Below are positions 28,876 to 36,339 of a DNA stretch of 64,000 nt, one piece after another. The first letter of the stretch is position 1. Each line of letters begins with the position of its first letter. The position numbers were made by a program, and so were the translations under genes. Below the pieces are notes generated by a model that made no database searches, had not been told where the DNA came from, and was given only the letters and a program-made list of their open reading frames with translations. Source of the stretch: Pseudomonas petrae (GTDB lineage Bacteria > Pseudomonadota > Gammaproteobacteria > Pseudomonadales > Pseudomonadaceae); the NCBI RefSeq assembly GCF_021728295.1, contig NZ_JAKJXE010000004.1, positions 1 through 64,000 on the forward strand, written 5' to 3'.

Positions 28876-29844
28876 TCAACGATTGCCGCGATCAATAAAC
28901 GCCAGCCCGTGATACAGGGCGCGCACCTTGGGCATGTCGCAGCCGGCGGCGAGCGCAGCCGCGAGGGGCCGGGCGTAGATGGCGTCGAGTTCCAGCGGGC
29001 GTTTTTCGGTAAAGTCGTGGTACATGCTCGGCCGGTAATCCGGCATATGACCGGTGACCTTGAGCAATTGCTCGGCGTAGCCCTCCGGCAGCACGTGCCC
29101 ACACGCTTCGGCACCTTGCACCACTTCCGCCATCAGGCCCTGGATCAGCGCGCGGCTGTCGGCGTCGGCCATCAGCGGCGTGGTGCTAGCGTTGAGCAGC
29201 ACGGAAAGCCCGTTGTAGGGCACGTTCCACACCAGTTTCTGCCAGCGCGCCTTGTCGAGGTTGTCCATCGCCACGGAGTCAATGCCAGCCTGGTGAAACA
29301 GCGAAGCGCCCTGCTCGACCCATTCCGCGCGCGTAGCCGCGTCGGCCGGCCCGCTGTGGTAGCCGATATTCACGGCGCCGAAGGCCTGATGGGTGATCTG
29401 CCCCGGCCCTGTGCGATGAACGCAGACGAAACACAGGCCACCCAATAGATGCAGGGAGTCGGGTAGCTCGGCGCGCAATTGATCCTCAACACCCAACCCG
29501 TTTTGCAGCAGCAGAACCTTGGCCTCCGGCGCCGCAGCCTGAACAATGGCGGAGGCCACCCCGCCATTGCCAGTGGTCTTTGCGCCGATCAACAACCAGT
29601 CGCAGGGGGGCATATCGGCGGCGGAGGCGTAGGCCTGAAAATTGTCCAGCGCCAATTGGCCGTGCACCTGACTGTCCACACGCAGGCCGTTGCGGGCGAC
29701 GGCATCGAATTCGCTGCGCAGCAGAAAATGCACATCGAAGCCGGCCCGGGCCAGCATCACGCCATAGAAGCCGCCGATCGCGCCGGTGCCGATGATGCCG
29801 ATCCGGGGTTTGGTTGTGCTTTCGCTCGCTGCTCTTTCGCTCAT
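28876..29844 (-). CDS. 2-dehydropantoate 2-reductase (PanE-like)
   Basis: A 322-residue NADPH-dependent reductase family member. The dinucleotide fold starts at RIGIIGTGAIGGFYG. The catalytic lysine is probably in KARWQKLVWNVPYN (near 210). It would reduce ketopantoate to pantoate; paralogues are common in Pseudomonas, so it may act on another 2-keto acid. GGAGTTTCT precedes the ATG. The thioredoxin-like gene upstream ends 12 bases before it. Confidence 0.85.
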   Translation of the reverse strand: MSERAASESTTKPRIGIIGTGAIGGFYGVMLARAGFDVHFLLRSEFDAVARNGLRVDSQVHGQLALDNFQAYASAADMPPCDWLLIGAKTTGNGGVASAIVQAAAPEAKVLLLQNGLGVEDQLRAELPDSLHLLGGLCFVCVHRTGPGQITHQAFGAVNIGYHSGPADAATRAEWVEQGASLFHQAGIDSVAMDNLDKARWQKLVWNVPYNGLSVLLNASTTPLMADADSRALIQGLMAEVVQGAEACGHVLPEGYAEQLLKVTGHMPDYRPSMYHDFTEKRPLELDAIYARPLAAALAAGCDMPKVRALYHGLAFIDRGNR

Positions 29845-29856
29845 AGAAACTCCGCT

Positions 29857-30192
29857 TCAGGGTAATTCGTCTGGCGGCGTCGCCAGCGCGTGTGCCAAGC
29901 CCGTGACGATGGCCTCGGCGGACATTTGCGTGCGAAGGGGCCCGAAGAAGGCGCCGTCGCGCACCACAAACATCGCCGGCAGATGAAACACGCCATAGCG
30001 CTGCACCGCGCCGCCGTTCTCTTCGGCATCGATCCAGCACAGGCGGTCCAGCGGCAAGGATTGCTCGGGCAAATGGTGCCGGGCCCAGCGGCAACTGGAG
30101 CAACCCAGGCTGGTGAAAATCAGCAGTGAGACGCCGGGCAGATTGAGAAGTTGCTGGTCGAGGTCGAAGTCCGTCAGTTGCAATTGATCCAC
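29857..30192 (-). CDS. Thioredoxin-like protein with CSSC motif
   Basis: A 111-residue thioredoxin fold. The active-site motif is CSSC (FTSLGCSSCRWARHHL), and the cis-proline is in VFHLPAMFVV. No signal peptide is visible, so it is cytoplasmic. The start is GTG 30192, supported by GAGGAG 5 bases upstream. It is co-transcribed with the PanE-like gene; its partner is unknown. Confidence 0.8.
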   Translation of the reverse strand: MDQLQLTDFDLDQQLLNLPGVSLLIFTSLGCSSCRWARHHLPEQSLPLDRLCWIDAEENGGAVQRYGVFHLPAMFVVRDGAFFGPLRTQMSAEAIVTGLAHALATPPDELP

Positions 30193-30247
30193 GCGCGTCT
30201 CCTCTGAATGATGATCGGGTGATTGAATGTCCGTCGCCGGCTTCGGC

Positions 30248-30304
30248 AGGACCGGCTTTAGCCGGGAATCCCGGTGTATCAGTGGGACCGGCTTTAACCG
30301 GGAT
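30248..30304. repeat. Two direct REP copies, ACCGGCTTTAGCCGGGA type
   Basis: GGACCGGCTTTAGCCGGGAA and GGACCGGCTTTAACCGGGAT repeat in the same orientation, 45 bases apart. They lie in the 304-base gap between the thioredoxin-like gene and the DAHP synthase gene. Confidence 0.75.
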
Positions 30305-30496
30305 TATCTATCGTCCCGTTCCGCCGCCCGAAACAGGTCAGACAATGCCGCAACCGTTGGACGAAAGCCACGTTTACCCATTGTCGAACCACCGGCTAAC
30401 GCGCTAAGGTTCGGCTCCCCCGTTGCGCTCAATCATGCTCGGCTCCGCCGCACGGGGACGCTGGCGGCCAGCATCCGTGACCTGATGAGTAACACG

Positions 30497-31573
30497 ATGG
30501 CTGATTTACCGATTGACGACCTCAACGTTGCCTCCAACGAGACACTGATCACCCCGGATCAGCTGAAACGCGAAATCCCGCTGACCGCCGCCGCCCAGGC
30601 CACTGTCAGCCAGGGCCGCGAAGTCATCCGCAACATCCTCGATGGCAAGGATCACCGCCTGTTCATCGTGATAGGGCCCTGCTCGATCCACGACCTCAAG
30701 GCCGCCCACGAATACGCCGATCGCTTGAAAGCACTGGCTGCCGAGGTGTCCGACACGTTGTATCTGGTCATGCGCGTCTATTTCGAGAAGCCACGCACCA
30801 CCGTCGGCTGGAAAGGCCTGATCAACGATCCGTACCTGGACGACTCTTTCAAGATTCAGGACGGTCTGCACATCGGCCGCCAATTGCTGCGCGATCTGGC
30901 CGAAAAAGGCCTGCCGACCGCGACCGAAGCGCTCGACCCGATTTCGCCTCAGTACCTGCAAGACCTGATCAGCTGGTCGGCGATCGGCGCGCGCACCACT
31001 GAATCCCAGACTCACCGGGAAATGGCCTCGGGCCTGTCCTCGGCAGTCGGCTTCAAGAATGGCACCGACGGCGGCCTGACCGTGGCGATCAACGCCTTGC
31101 AATCGGTGTCCAGCCCCCATCGTTTCCTCGGTATCAACCAGGAAGGCGGCGTGTCCATCGTCACCACCAAAGGCAATGCCTACGGTCACGTGGTATTGCG
31201 CGGCGGCAACGGCAAGCCCAACTACGATTCGGTCAGCGTTGCCCTGTGCGAACAGGCGCTGAACAAGGCGAAGATCAAGCCGAACATCATGGTCGATTGC
31301 AGCCACGCCAACTCCAACAAGGACCCGGCACTGCAACCGCTGGTGATGGAGAACGTTGCCAACCAGATTCTCGAAGGCAACCAATCGATCATCGGCCTGA
31401 TGGTCGAGAGCCATCTGAACTGGGGCTGCCAGGCGATTCCCAAAGACCTCGCCGACCTGCAATACGGCGTGTCCATTACCGATGCCTGCATCGATTGGGA
31501 AAGCACCGAAAAAACCCTGCGCAGCATGCACGCCAAGCTCAAGGACGTACTGCCCAAGCGCCAACGCGACTGA
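30497..31573 (+). CDS. 3-deoxy-7-phosphoheptulonate (DAHP) synthase, type I
   Basis: A 358-residue enzyme that condenses PEP with erythrose 4-phosphate, the first step of the shikimate pathway. Motifs: VIGPCSIHD (PEP/metal), ARTTESQTHRE, and MVDCSHANSNKD. I start at ATG 30497 (MADLPIDDLN), which gives the usual length; the ATG at 30485 is possible, and the frame is open to 30227 across repeats. Which aromatic amino acid inhibits it cannot be read here. A strong terminator follows. Confidence 0.93.
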   Translation: MADLPIDDLNVASNETLITPDQLKREIPLTAAAQATVSQGREVIRNILDGKDHRLFIVIGPCSIHDLKAAHEYADRLKALAAEVSDTLYLVMRVYFEKPRTTVGWKGLINDPYLDDSFKIQDGLHIGRQLLRDLAEKGLPTATEALDPISPQYLQDLISWSAIGARTTESQTHREMASGLSSAVGFKNGTDGGLTVAINALQSVSSPHRFLGINQEGGVSIVTTKGNAYGHVVLRGGNGKPNYDSVSVALCEQALNKAKIKPNIMVDCSHANSNKDPALQPLVMENVANQILEGNQSIIGLMVESHLNWGCQAIPKDLADLQYGVSITDACIDWESTEKTLRSMHAKLKDVLPKRQRD

Positions 31574-31591
31574 CCGGCCCGCAGAAACGAC

Positions 31592-31619
31592 AACGCCGAG
31601 CACATGCTCGGCGTTTTTC
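31592..31619 (+). terminator. Terminator of the DAHP synthase gene
   Basis: ACGCCGAGCA and TGCTCGGCGT pair closely, followed by TTTTT, 19 bases after the stop codon. Confidence 0.9.
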
Positions 31620-31638
31620 TGTGTGAAGCGCGGTTGGG

Positions 31639-31920
31639 TCAGATCTTGGCAGCCTGCCGCTGGTTGCGCTCCATGTAGCGCTCCACATAGGAGCACGAAG
31701 GAATCACGGTGTAGCCGATCCGGTCGGCGTAGTCGAGGGCCACTTCGGTCAATGCTGCCGCTATCCCCCGTCCGCGCAATTCGTTGGGAACAAACGTACG
31801 GTAGATATCCAGGGTCTCTTTACCCAGGTCCATGTACGTCAGATAGGCACGGTAGCCGTCGATGTTGACTTCGAACTGGTGACCGGTCTCGTCATGGTGG
31901 ATGGACAACGCCTCGCTCAT
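31639..31920 (-). CDS. Small GNAT-family N-acetyltransferase (YjdJ-like)
   Basis: A 93-residue minimal GNAT domain. The acetyl-CoA loop is VPNELRGRGIAAALTEVAL, and the C-terminal half has the CSYVERYMERN pattern of this short family. I start at ATG 31920 because AGGAG lies 5 bases upstream; a GTG precedes it. The substrate is unknown. Confidence 0.85.
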   Translation of the reverse strand: MSEALSIHHDETGHQFEVNIDGYRAYLTYMDLGKETLDIYRTFVPNELRGRGIAAALTEVALDYADRIGYTVIPSCSYVERYMERNQRQAAKI

Positions 31921-32459
31921 CACTACTCCTCGCGGGTCTTGGAATTGGACCCTTACCTTATCGACATTTTCCCGGCGAAGGAACCTCTACAGGCAGTATG
32001 AAAACTATTGGCTTGTGCAATAGAGCCTTCTGCAATAGAGATGACTGCGCCACCCCGTGCCGTTTGGACACCACGAAGAGCATCGCTGTTCTCAAACAAT
32101 TTGAGCACAGGCAAATAGTAGGCGCCCTGAGCAAGTGCGCTCAAGTGAATCAACTGTTAATTGCGCTGCCGCACATCTGACCGCGTAACGCATGGAACCT
32201 GTTATCGCCGACGAATGTCCATTGAGACGCAACGCCGGGACCCAAGTCACGTGAAGGTCAATTAAACCGCCCTCAAAGATGCGCCTGTCACGATAATCGA
32301 CTATACAAAAAAGGTCGCCAACATTGCGAAGTCGGCTGGACCTGAGTCGCCTGACAGACGCCTTCGCCCGAGGTTTTTCCTGGGCGAAGAAAAAGCGTGA
32401 GGAGTCGCACGGAACACGTTCAAACCCAAGAATTTTATGCAGATGTTGCGCGCGGTCCG

Positions 32460-32487
32460 TTTACTTACTACAAACAATGAGTAAGAT
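32460..32487 (+). promoter_or_regulatory. Probable sigma70 promoter of oprI
   Basis: TTTACT (32460-32465) and TAAGAT (32482-32487) are 16 bases apart, 67 bases before the oprI start, in AT-richer DNA. The rest of the 634-base gap from 31921 to 32554 holds no gene I can support. It contains an imperfect hairpin of CTTCGCCC and GGGCGAAG at about 32363-32391, without a following T run. Confidence 0.45.
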
Positions 32488-32554
32488 GTACGCCGGTCGT
32501 TTTCTCACTCTCGAGAGATGACTAATTTGATAGAAGTCCTTTAAGGGGAACACG

Positions 32555-32806
32555 ATGAACAACGTTCTGAAATTCTCTGCTCTGGCCCTGGCCGCAGTTC
32601 TGGCTACCGGTTGCAGCAGCGCATCCAAAGAAACCGAAGCTCGTCTGACTGCAACTGAAGACGCAGCCGCTCGTTCGCAAGCCCGTGCCGATGAAGCCTA
32701 CCGCAAGGCTGATGAAGCTCTGGCTGCAGCTCAAAAAGCTCAGCAAACTGCTGACGAAGCCAACGAGCGCGCTCTGCGTATGTTGGACAAGGCTAGCCGC
32801 AAGTAA
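32555..32806 (+). CDS. oprI: Major outer membrane lipoprotein OprI
   Basis: An 83-residue Lpp-type lipoprotein. The signal peptide ends at the lipobox ATGC with the lipidated Cys near residue 20. A heptad-repeat coiled coil follows ([20 protein letters not shown] onwards), and the C terminus KASRK carries the lysine that may link to peptidoglycan. AAGGGGAA is a strong ribosome site. It is one of the most abundant Pseudomonas proteins; codons are strongly biased. Confidence 0.97.
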   Translation: MNNVLKFSALALAAVLATGCSSASKETEARLTATEDAAARSQARADEAYRKADEALAAAQKAQQTADEANERALRMLDKASRK

Positions 32807-32827
32807 TAATCCCTCGGGATTATTGAT

Positions 32828-32857
32828 AAGCCGACCCGTTAACGGGTCGGCTTTTTT
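32828..32857 (+). terminator. Terminator of oprI
   Basis: AAGCCGACCCGTT and AACGGGTCGGCTT form a perfect palindromic stem followed by TTTTTT, 21 bases beyond the stop. Confidence 0.93.
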
Positions 32858-32905
32858 ATTGCCCGGCGTTTGCCGGCGGCCTCTTCAGGCGGTATTTCTC
32901 GGGCA

Positions 32906-32949
32906 ATAAAAACCCGCCCGCCTGCGCAATGAGCGCAGGACGGGCGGGC
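32906..32949 (-). terminator. Terminator of the L,D-transpeptidase gene
   Basis: On the minus strand CCCGCCCGTCCTGCGC and GCGCAGGCGGGCGGG pair with one mismatch, followed by TTTTTATT. Confidence 0.85.
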
Positions 32950-32980
32950 ATCAGCACCGCCCTGGTTCGCAGCGCGGGGA

Positions 32981-33949
32981 TTATTGCAGCGTCATCGGCG
33001 CGCCGCCCACCACGGGCGCCGGCGTTGTCGGCACGGCAATCTCGACCGGCATGCCGTCTCCGGCAGCGACCACGTCCCGCACTTCATCCCAGTTGATCCG
33101 CAGGCTGTTGGCCAGGTCTTCGCGCTTGAGCAGTGCGTTGATCACGGCCGTATGCTTGTCGACCACCGACGGCTTGCCGCTCTCGTCCAGCGGCGTGTGC
33201 GCTTCGAGGTAGACCTTGCCGCCGCTTACGCCAAATTTGTACGGCTCGCTCATGATGCGCACAGGGGTGCCCACCGGGACCATGTCCGCCATTTCCAGCA
33301 CATTGTTGTTGTACATGCGGAAGCAGCCGTGGCTGGTGCGCATGCCGATGCCGAACTTCTTGTTCGAACCGTGGATCAGGTAGCCCGGCAGACCGAGGCC
33401 GAATTTGAACGGGCCCAGGGGGTTGTCCGGCCCGGCCGGCACCACGTTGGGCAGGATGTCGCCGTCGGCGGCGTGCTCGGCCTTGACCGAGGCCGGCGGC
33501 GTCCAGGTCGGGTTCGGTGTTTTGGCGGTGACCTTGGTCGTGGAAACCGGGGAACCCCAGCCCTCGCGACCAATGCCCAGCGGAAAGGTGTACACCACGT
33601 TCCGGCCTTTCGGGTAGTAGTACAAACGGTACTCGGCGAGGTTGATGACGATGCCTTCGCGCGGACCCGGCGGCAGGATGAAACGCGTCGGCAACACCAC
33701 CTGGGTGCCTGCGCCCGGCAGCCAGGCATCGACGCCCGGGTTGGCGGCGATCATTTCCAGGTAGCCCAGGTCGTAGCGGGTGGCCAGGTCAGCGAAGGTG
33801 TCTTCGTACTTGGCAGTCACGGTCTGCACCTGGCCGATGATGTCTTCACCCGGCGGCGGCAATGGAAACTCCAGGGCGGAGACGGGGCCTGCCGCGCACA
33901 GCGCAGCGAGCGACAGACAGCGGGCGAAAGCTGGAATGCGCGACAACAT
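32981..33949 (-). CDS. Periplasmic L,D-transpeptidase (YkuD domain)
   Basis: A 322-residue exported enzyme. Signal peptide residues 1-26 (ending PVSA), then a LysM-like domain with TVTAKYEDTFADLATRYDLG (about 40-85), then the YkuD catalytic domain (about 98-230) with IHGSNKKFGIG and SHGCFRM, where Cys is the nucleophile. The family makes 3-3 peptidoglycan cross-links or attaches Lpp-type lipoproteins to peptidoglycan. Divergence from, and proximity to, oprI suggests the latter. The start at 33949 is chosen for the signal peptide and AAGGA upstream; the frame is open to 34114. Confidence 0.9.
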   Translation of the reverse strand: MLSRIPAFARCLSLAALCAAGPVSALEFPLPPPGEDIIGQVQTVTAKYEDTFADLATRYDLGYLEMIAANPGVDAWLPGAGTQVVLPTRFILPPGPREGIVINLAEYRLYYYPKGRNVVYTFPLGIGREGWGSPVSTTKVTAKTPNPTWTPPASVKAEHAADGDILPNVVPAGPDNPLGPFKFGLGLPGYLIHGSNKKFGIGMRTSHGCFRMYNNNVLEMADMVPVGTPVRIMSEPYKFGVSGGKVYLEAHTPLDESGKPSVVDKHTAVINALLKREDLANSLRINWDEVRDVVAAGDGMPVEIAVPTTPAPVVGGAPMTLQ

Positions 33950-34032
33950 CCGGAGAATCCTTGGTAAACGGAAGGCTTGATTGTGCGCGATTGTACACGC
34001 ACGCCTGCACGTTCGGGAGTGCTCGCGCGCCC

Positions 34033-34329
34033 TTAAACGCCAGCTTCCAATTCCGGCCAGATGGGGTGCCAGCCGCGCCGTTGCGCGTCGATGATCGCCC
34101 GGCACAGCGGGCACAGCCGCTCATCCTGATAAACCGTCTGCTGCACTTCCGACCAGCGCGGCTGGGCGGGCAGCAAGGTGCCGCACAACGTGCGGTCGGC
34201 GGAGCCTGCCAGTTCGAGCTGGCGAGCGACCAGATGCACAAGGATTTCCTGGCACGCGAACAGGTCGAGCTGTTCGTCAGGCTCGATCAGTTGATAGGCA
34301 TAAAGGGACCAGGCAGGGCGGCGCGGCAT
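34033..34329 (-). CDS. Conserved hypothetical protein with C-terminal CPLC
   Basis: A 98-residue soluble protein with a CPLC motif near residue 73 and two more cysteines (FACQEI, RTLCGTLL). The same place beside the oprI-linked L,D-transpeptidase is occupied by a small conserved gene in other pseudomonads. The pattern suggests metal binding or redox activity, but no function is assigned. Confidence 0.65.
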   Translation of the reverse strand: MPRRPAWSLYAYQLIEPDEQLDLFACQEILVHLVARQLELAGSADRTLCGTLLPAQPRWSEVQQTVYQDERLCPLCRAIIDAQRRGWHPIWPELEAGV

Positions 34330-34400
34330 CGGGGGCTCCAGATCGGGGGCGCCACATTAGCCGAAAGCCCCGGTCCGGAAAAGGCCTGCAGGCCTTTAAA

Positions 34401-34865
34401 TCAGCGGTTTTGGTCTGAAGGTCTGGAAACCGCGCAGCGGCCGTCGCGGCATCGACGGCTGCCCTCCGGATGAGGCAACCACGCCAGATGGGGACGCCAG
34501 CGGCAGAACAAGCGATAACCGAGGTTCAGCAAGGGCCTCAGTGGCCGCCACGACAGCGGCGCAGCCCAGATGCCAAGCCCGGCTGCGCGCCAGCTCCAGA
34601 GGGTGGCGTCGAGCCCCGTAACCCAGGTGCCATCGTCGAATCGGGCATGCAACAACGACTGCATCTGCTCATGGGTGAATCCGAGCGCCCGGGCATCAAA
34701 CCCCTCTTCGCTGATGTCGACGAAACTCAATCGCGCTGGTGTTTCGTCTGCGCCTGCGGACACGTGCGCCGATGCATGGGAACGCAGGAGCTTGATCTCC
34801 CGCGCACAAAGCGGGCAGTCACCGTCGAAGTACAGCGTGAGAGGCCACTGCTCTTTCTTGTACAT
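34401..34865 (-). CDS. DCC-family thiol-disulfide oxidoreductase
   Basis: A 154-residue protein of the DUF393/DCC family. The name-giving motif is in LYFDGDCPLCAREIK (residues about 11-25), with a CPLC redox pair in a thioredoxin-like fold. I start at ATG 34865, supported by AGGA 8 bases upstream; the frame is open to 34988. No export signal. Its role is unknown. Confidence 0.85.
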   Translation of the reverse strand: MYKKEQWPLTLYFDGDCPLCAREIKLLRSHASAHVSAGADETPARLSFVDISEEGFDARALGFTHEQMQSLLHARFDDGTWVTGLDATLWSWRAAGLGIWAAPLSWRPLRPLLNLGYRLFCRWRPHLAWLPHPEGSRRCRDGRCAVSRPSDQNR

Positions 34866-35039
34866 CTTTTTGGTCCTGTATAGGTTTGTTCCACCATAGG
34901 CGCAAACCCACGTACTGACAATGAGCAGTCCCTCGCACCTCATGTCTGACGCCCCGCCATTCCAGGAAGAAGACGCAGCAATCTGCACGGTTCGAAGTAT
35001 GGCGCCCTGCCTGGATCAGCCCGATGTTTGCGGTGGCGA

Positions 35040-35645
35040 CTAAAGCAACGGTTTGAGCACCGGCCACACGTTATCAAGCAAGTAAGGCTGAGCAGGTACA
35101 TTGGGGTGAATGCCGTCTTGCTGCGTCATGTCAGGCCTGCCGCCAACACCTTCCAGCATGAACGGCACCAGCGCAACATTAGTGGCTTCGGCGACTTTCG
35201 GGTACACCGCCGCGAAGGCCGTGGTGTAGCGCTCACCGTAGTTCGGTGGGATTTTCATGCCCAGCAAGAGCACCTTGGCCCCCGCCGCTTTGGATTGCTC
35301 AACCATGTCGGTAAGGTTTTGTTGCAATTGCGCAGGCGGCTGCCCGCGCAGGCCGTCATTACCGCCCAGTTCGAGGATCACCAGAGCCGGTTTGTGCTCG
35401 GCAAGCAGCGACGCCAGCCGCGCCTGGCCTCCGGCACTGGTGTCGCCGCTGACCGACGCATTCACCACTTTTTCGTTGAAGCCTTCCTTCGCCAGACGCT
35501 GTTCCAGCAGGCTGACCCAACCCAACCGGGTATCCAGGCCGAAAGCCGCGCTGATACTATCGCCAACGATCAGCACCGTGCCTGCCATCGCGCCTTGTGA
35601 TACCAGCAGCAAACCCAGGCCAGCACTTAAAAACCACGCACGCAT
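35040..35645 (-). CDS. tesA: Arylesterase / acyl-CoA thioesterase TesA (SGNH hydrolase)
   Basis: A 201-residue periplasmic SGNH hydrolase. The signal peptide (residues 1-20, ending GAMA) precedes the catalytic serine motif VGDSISAAFG. The Gly and Asn blocks (ASVSGDTSAGG, LELGGNDGLRG) and the Asp-His pair in DGIHPN are present. I start at ATG 35645 because the signal peptide begins there; the frame is open to 35804. It is divergent from ybbA with only 10 bases between start codons. Confidence 0.93.
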   Translation of the reverse strand: MRAWFLSAGLGLLLVSQGAMAGTVLIVGDSISAAFGLDTRLGWVSLLEQRLAKEGFNEKVVNASVSGDTSAGGQARLASLLAEHKPALVILELGGNDGLRGQPPAQLQQNLTDMVEQSKAAGAKVLLLGMKIPPNYGERYTTAFAAVYPKVAEATNVALVPFMLEGVGGRPDMTQQDGIHPNVPAQPYLLDNVWPVLKPLL

Positions 35646-35655
35646 CGGATTCTCC

Positions 35656-36339
35656 ATGAGCGAAAGTATTCTCAGTGCTCGGAACCTCAGCAAAGTGGTC
35701 CCAAGCACCGAAGGTGACTTGACCATCCTGCACGAACTCTCCCTGGAACTAAACAAGGGCGACACGCTGGCCATCGTCGGCGCGTCGGGCTCGGGCAAAT
35801 CCACCCTCCTCGGTCTGCTGGCCGGCCTCGACCTGCCCAGCGCCGGCTACGTCGTCCTGTCGGGGCGCAATCTCAGCGAGCTGGACGAAGACCAGCGCGC
35901 CCGGGTTCGCGCAGAACACGTGGGCTTTGTGTTCCAGTCCTTCCAGTTGCTCGACAGCCTGAACGCGCTGGAAAACGTCATGCTGCCGATGGAGCTGGAA
36001 GGCCGCAAAGACGCCCGTGATCAGGCCCGGCATCTGCTGGAACGCGTCGGTCTGGGTCAACGTCTGACCCACACGCCACGGCAACTGTCGGGCGGCGAGC
36101 AGCAACGAGTCGCCATCGCCCGCGCGTTTGCTGCCGACCCGGACGTACTGTTCGCCGATGAGCCCACCGGCAACCTGGACAGCCACACCGGCGAGCGCAT
36201 CAGCGATTTGCTGTTCGAGCTGAACCAGGAACGCAACACCACCCTGGTGCTGGTCACCCACGATGAGCGTCTGGCCCACCGTTGCCGGCGCCTGATCCGT
36301 CTCGAGGGTGGCCGACTGGTCGCCCCAATGGAGCCTTGA
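35656..36339 (+). CDS. ybbA: ABC transporter ATP-binding protein YbbA
   Basis: A 227-residue LolD/MacB-type ATPase with Walker A GASGSGKS, Q-loop FVFQSFQ, signature LSGGEQQR, Walker B VLFADEP and H-loop VTHDERL. It overlaps ybbP by one base (TGATG), so the pair makes one transporter. This partner of an FtsX-type permease works on membrane or periplasmic substrates in related systems; here the substrate is unknown. Divergence from tesA hints at a lipid link. Confidence 0.92.
   Translation: MSESILSARNLSKVVPSTEGDLTILHELSLELNKGDTLAIVGASGSGKSTLLGLLAGLDLPSAGYVVLSGRNLSELDEDQRARVRAEHVGFVFQSFQLLDSLNALENVMLPMELEGRKDARDQARHLLERVGLGQRLTHTPRQLSGGEQQRVAIARAFAADPDVLFADEPTGNLDSHTGERISDLLFELNQERNTTLVLVTHDERLAHRCRRLIRLEGGRLVAPMEP

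Noticed and set aside
32363..32391. Imperfect hairpin upstream of oprI as a terminator
   Set aside because: It is followed by an A run on the plus strand and no T run on the minus strand beyond the stem.
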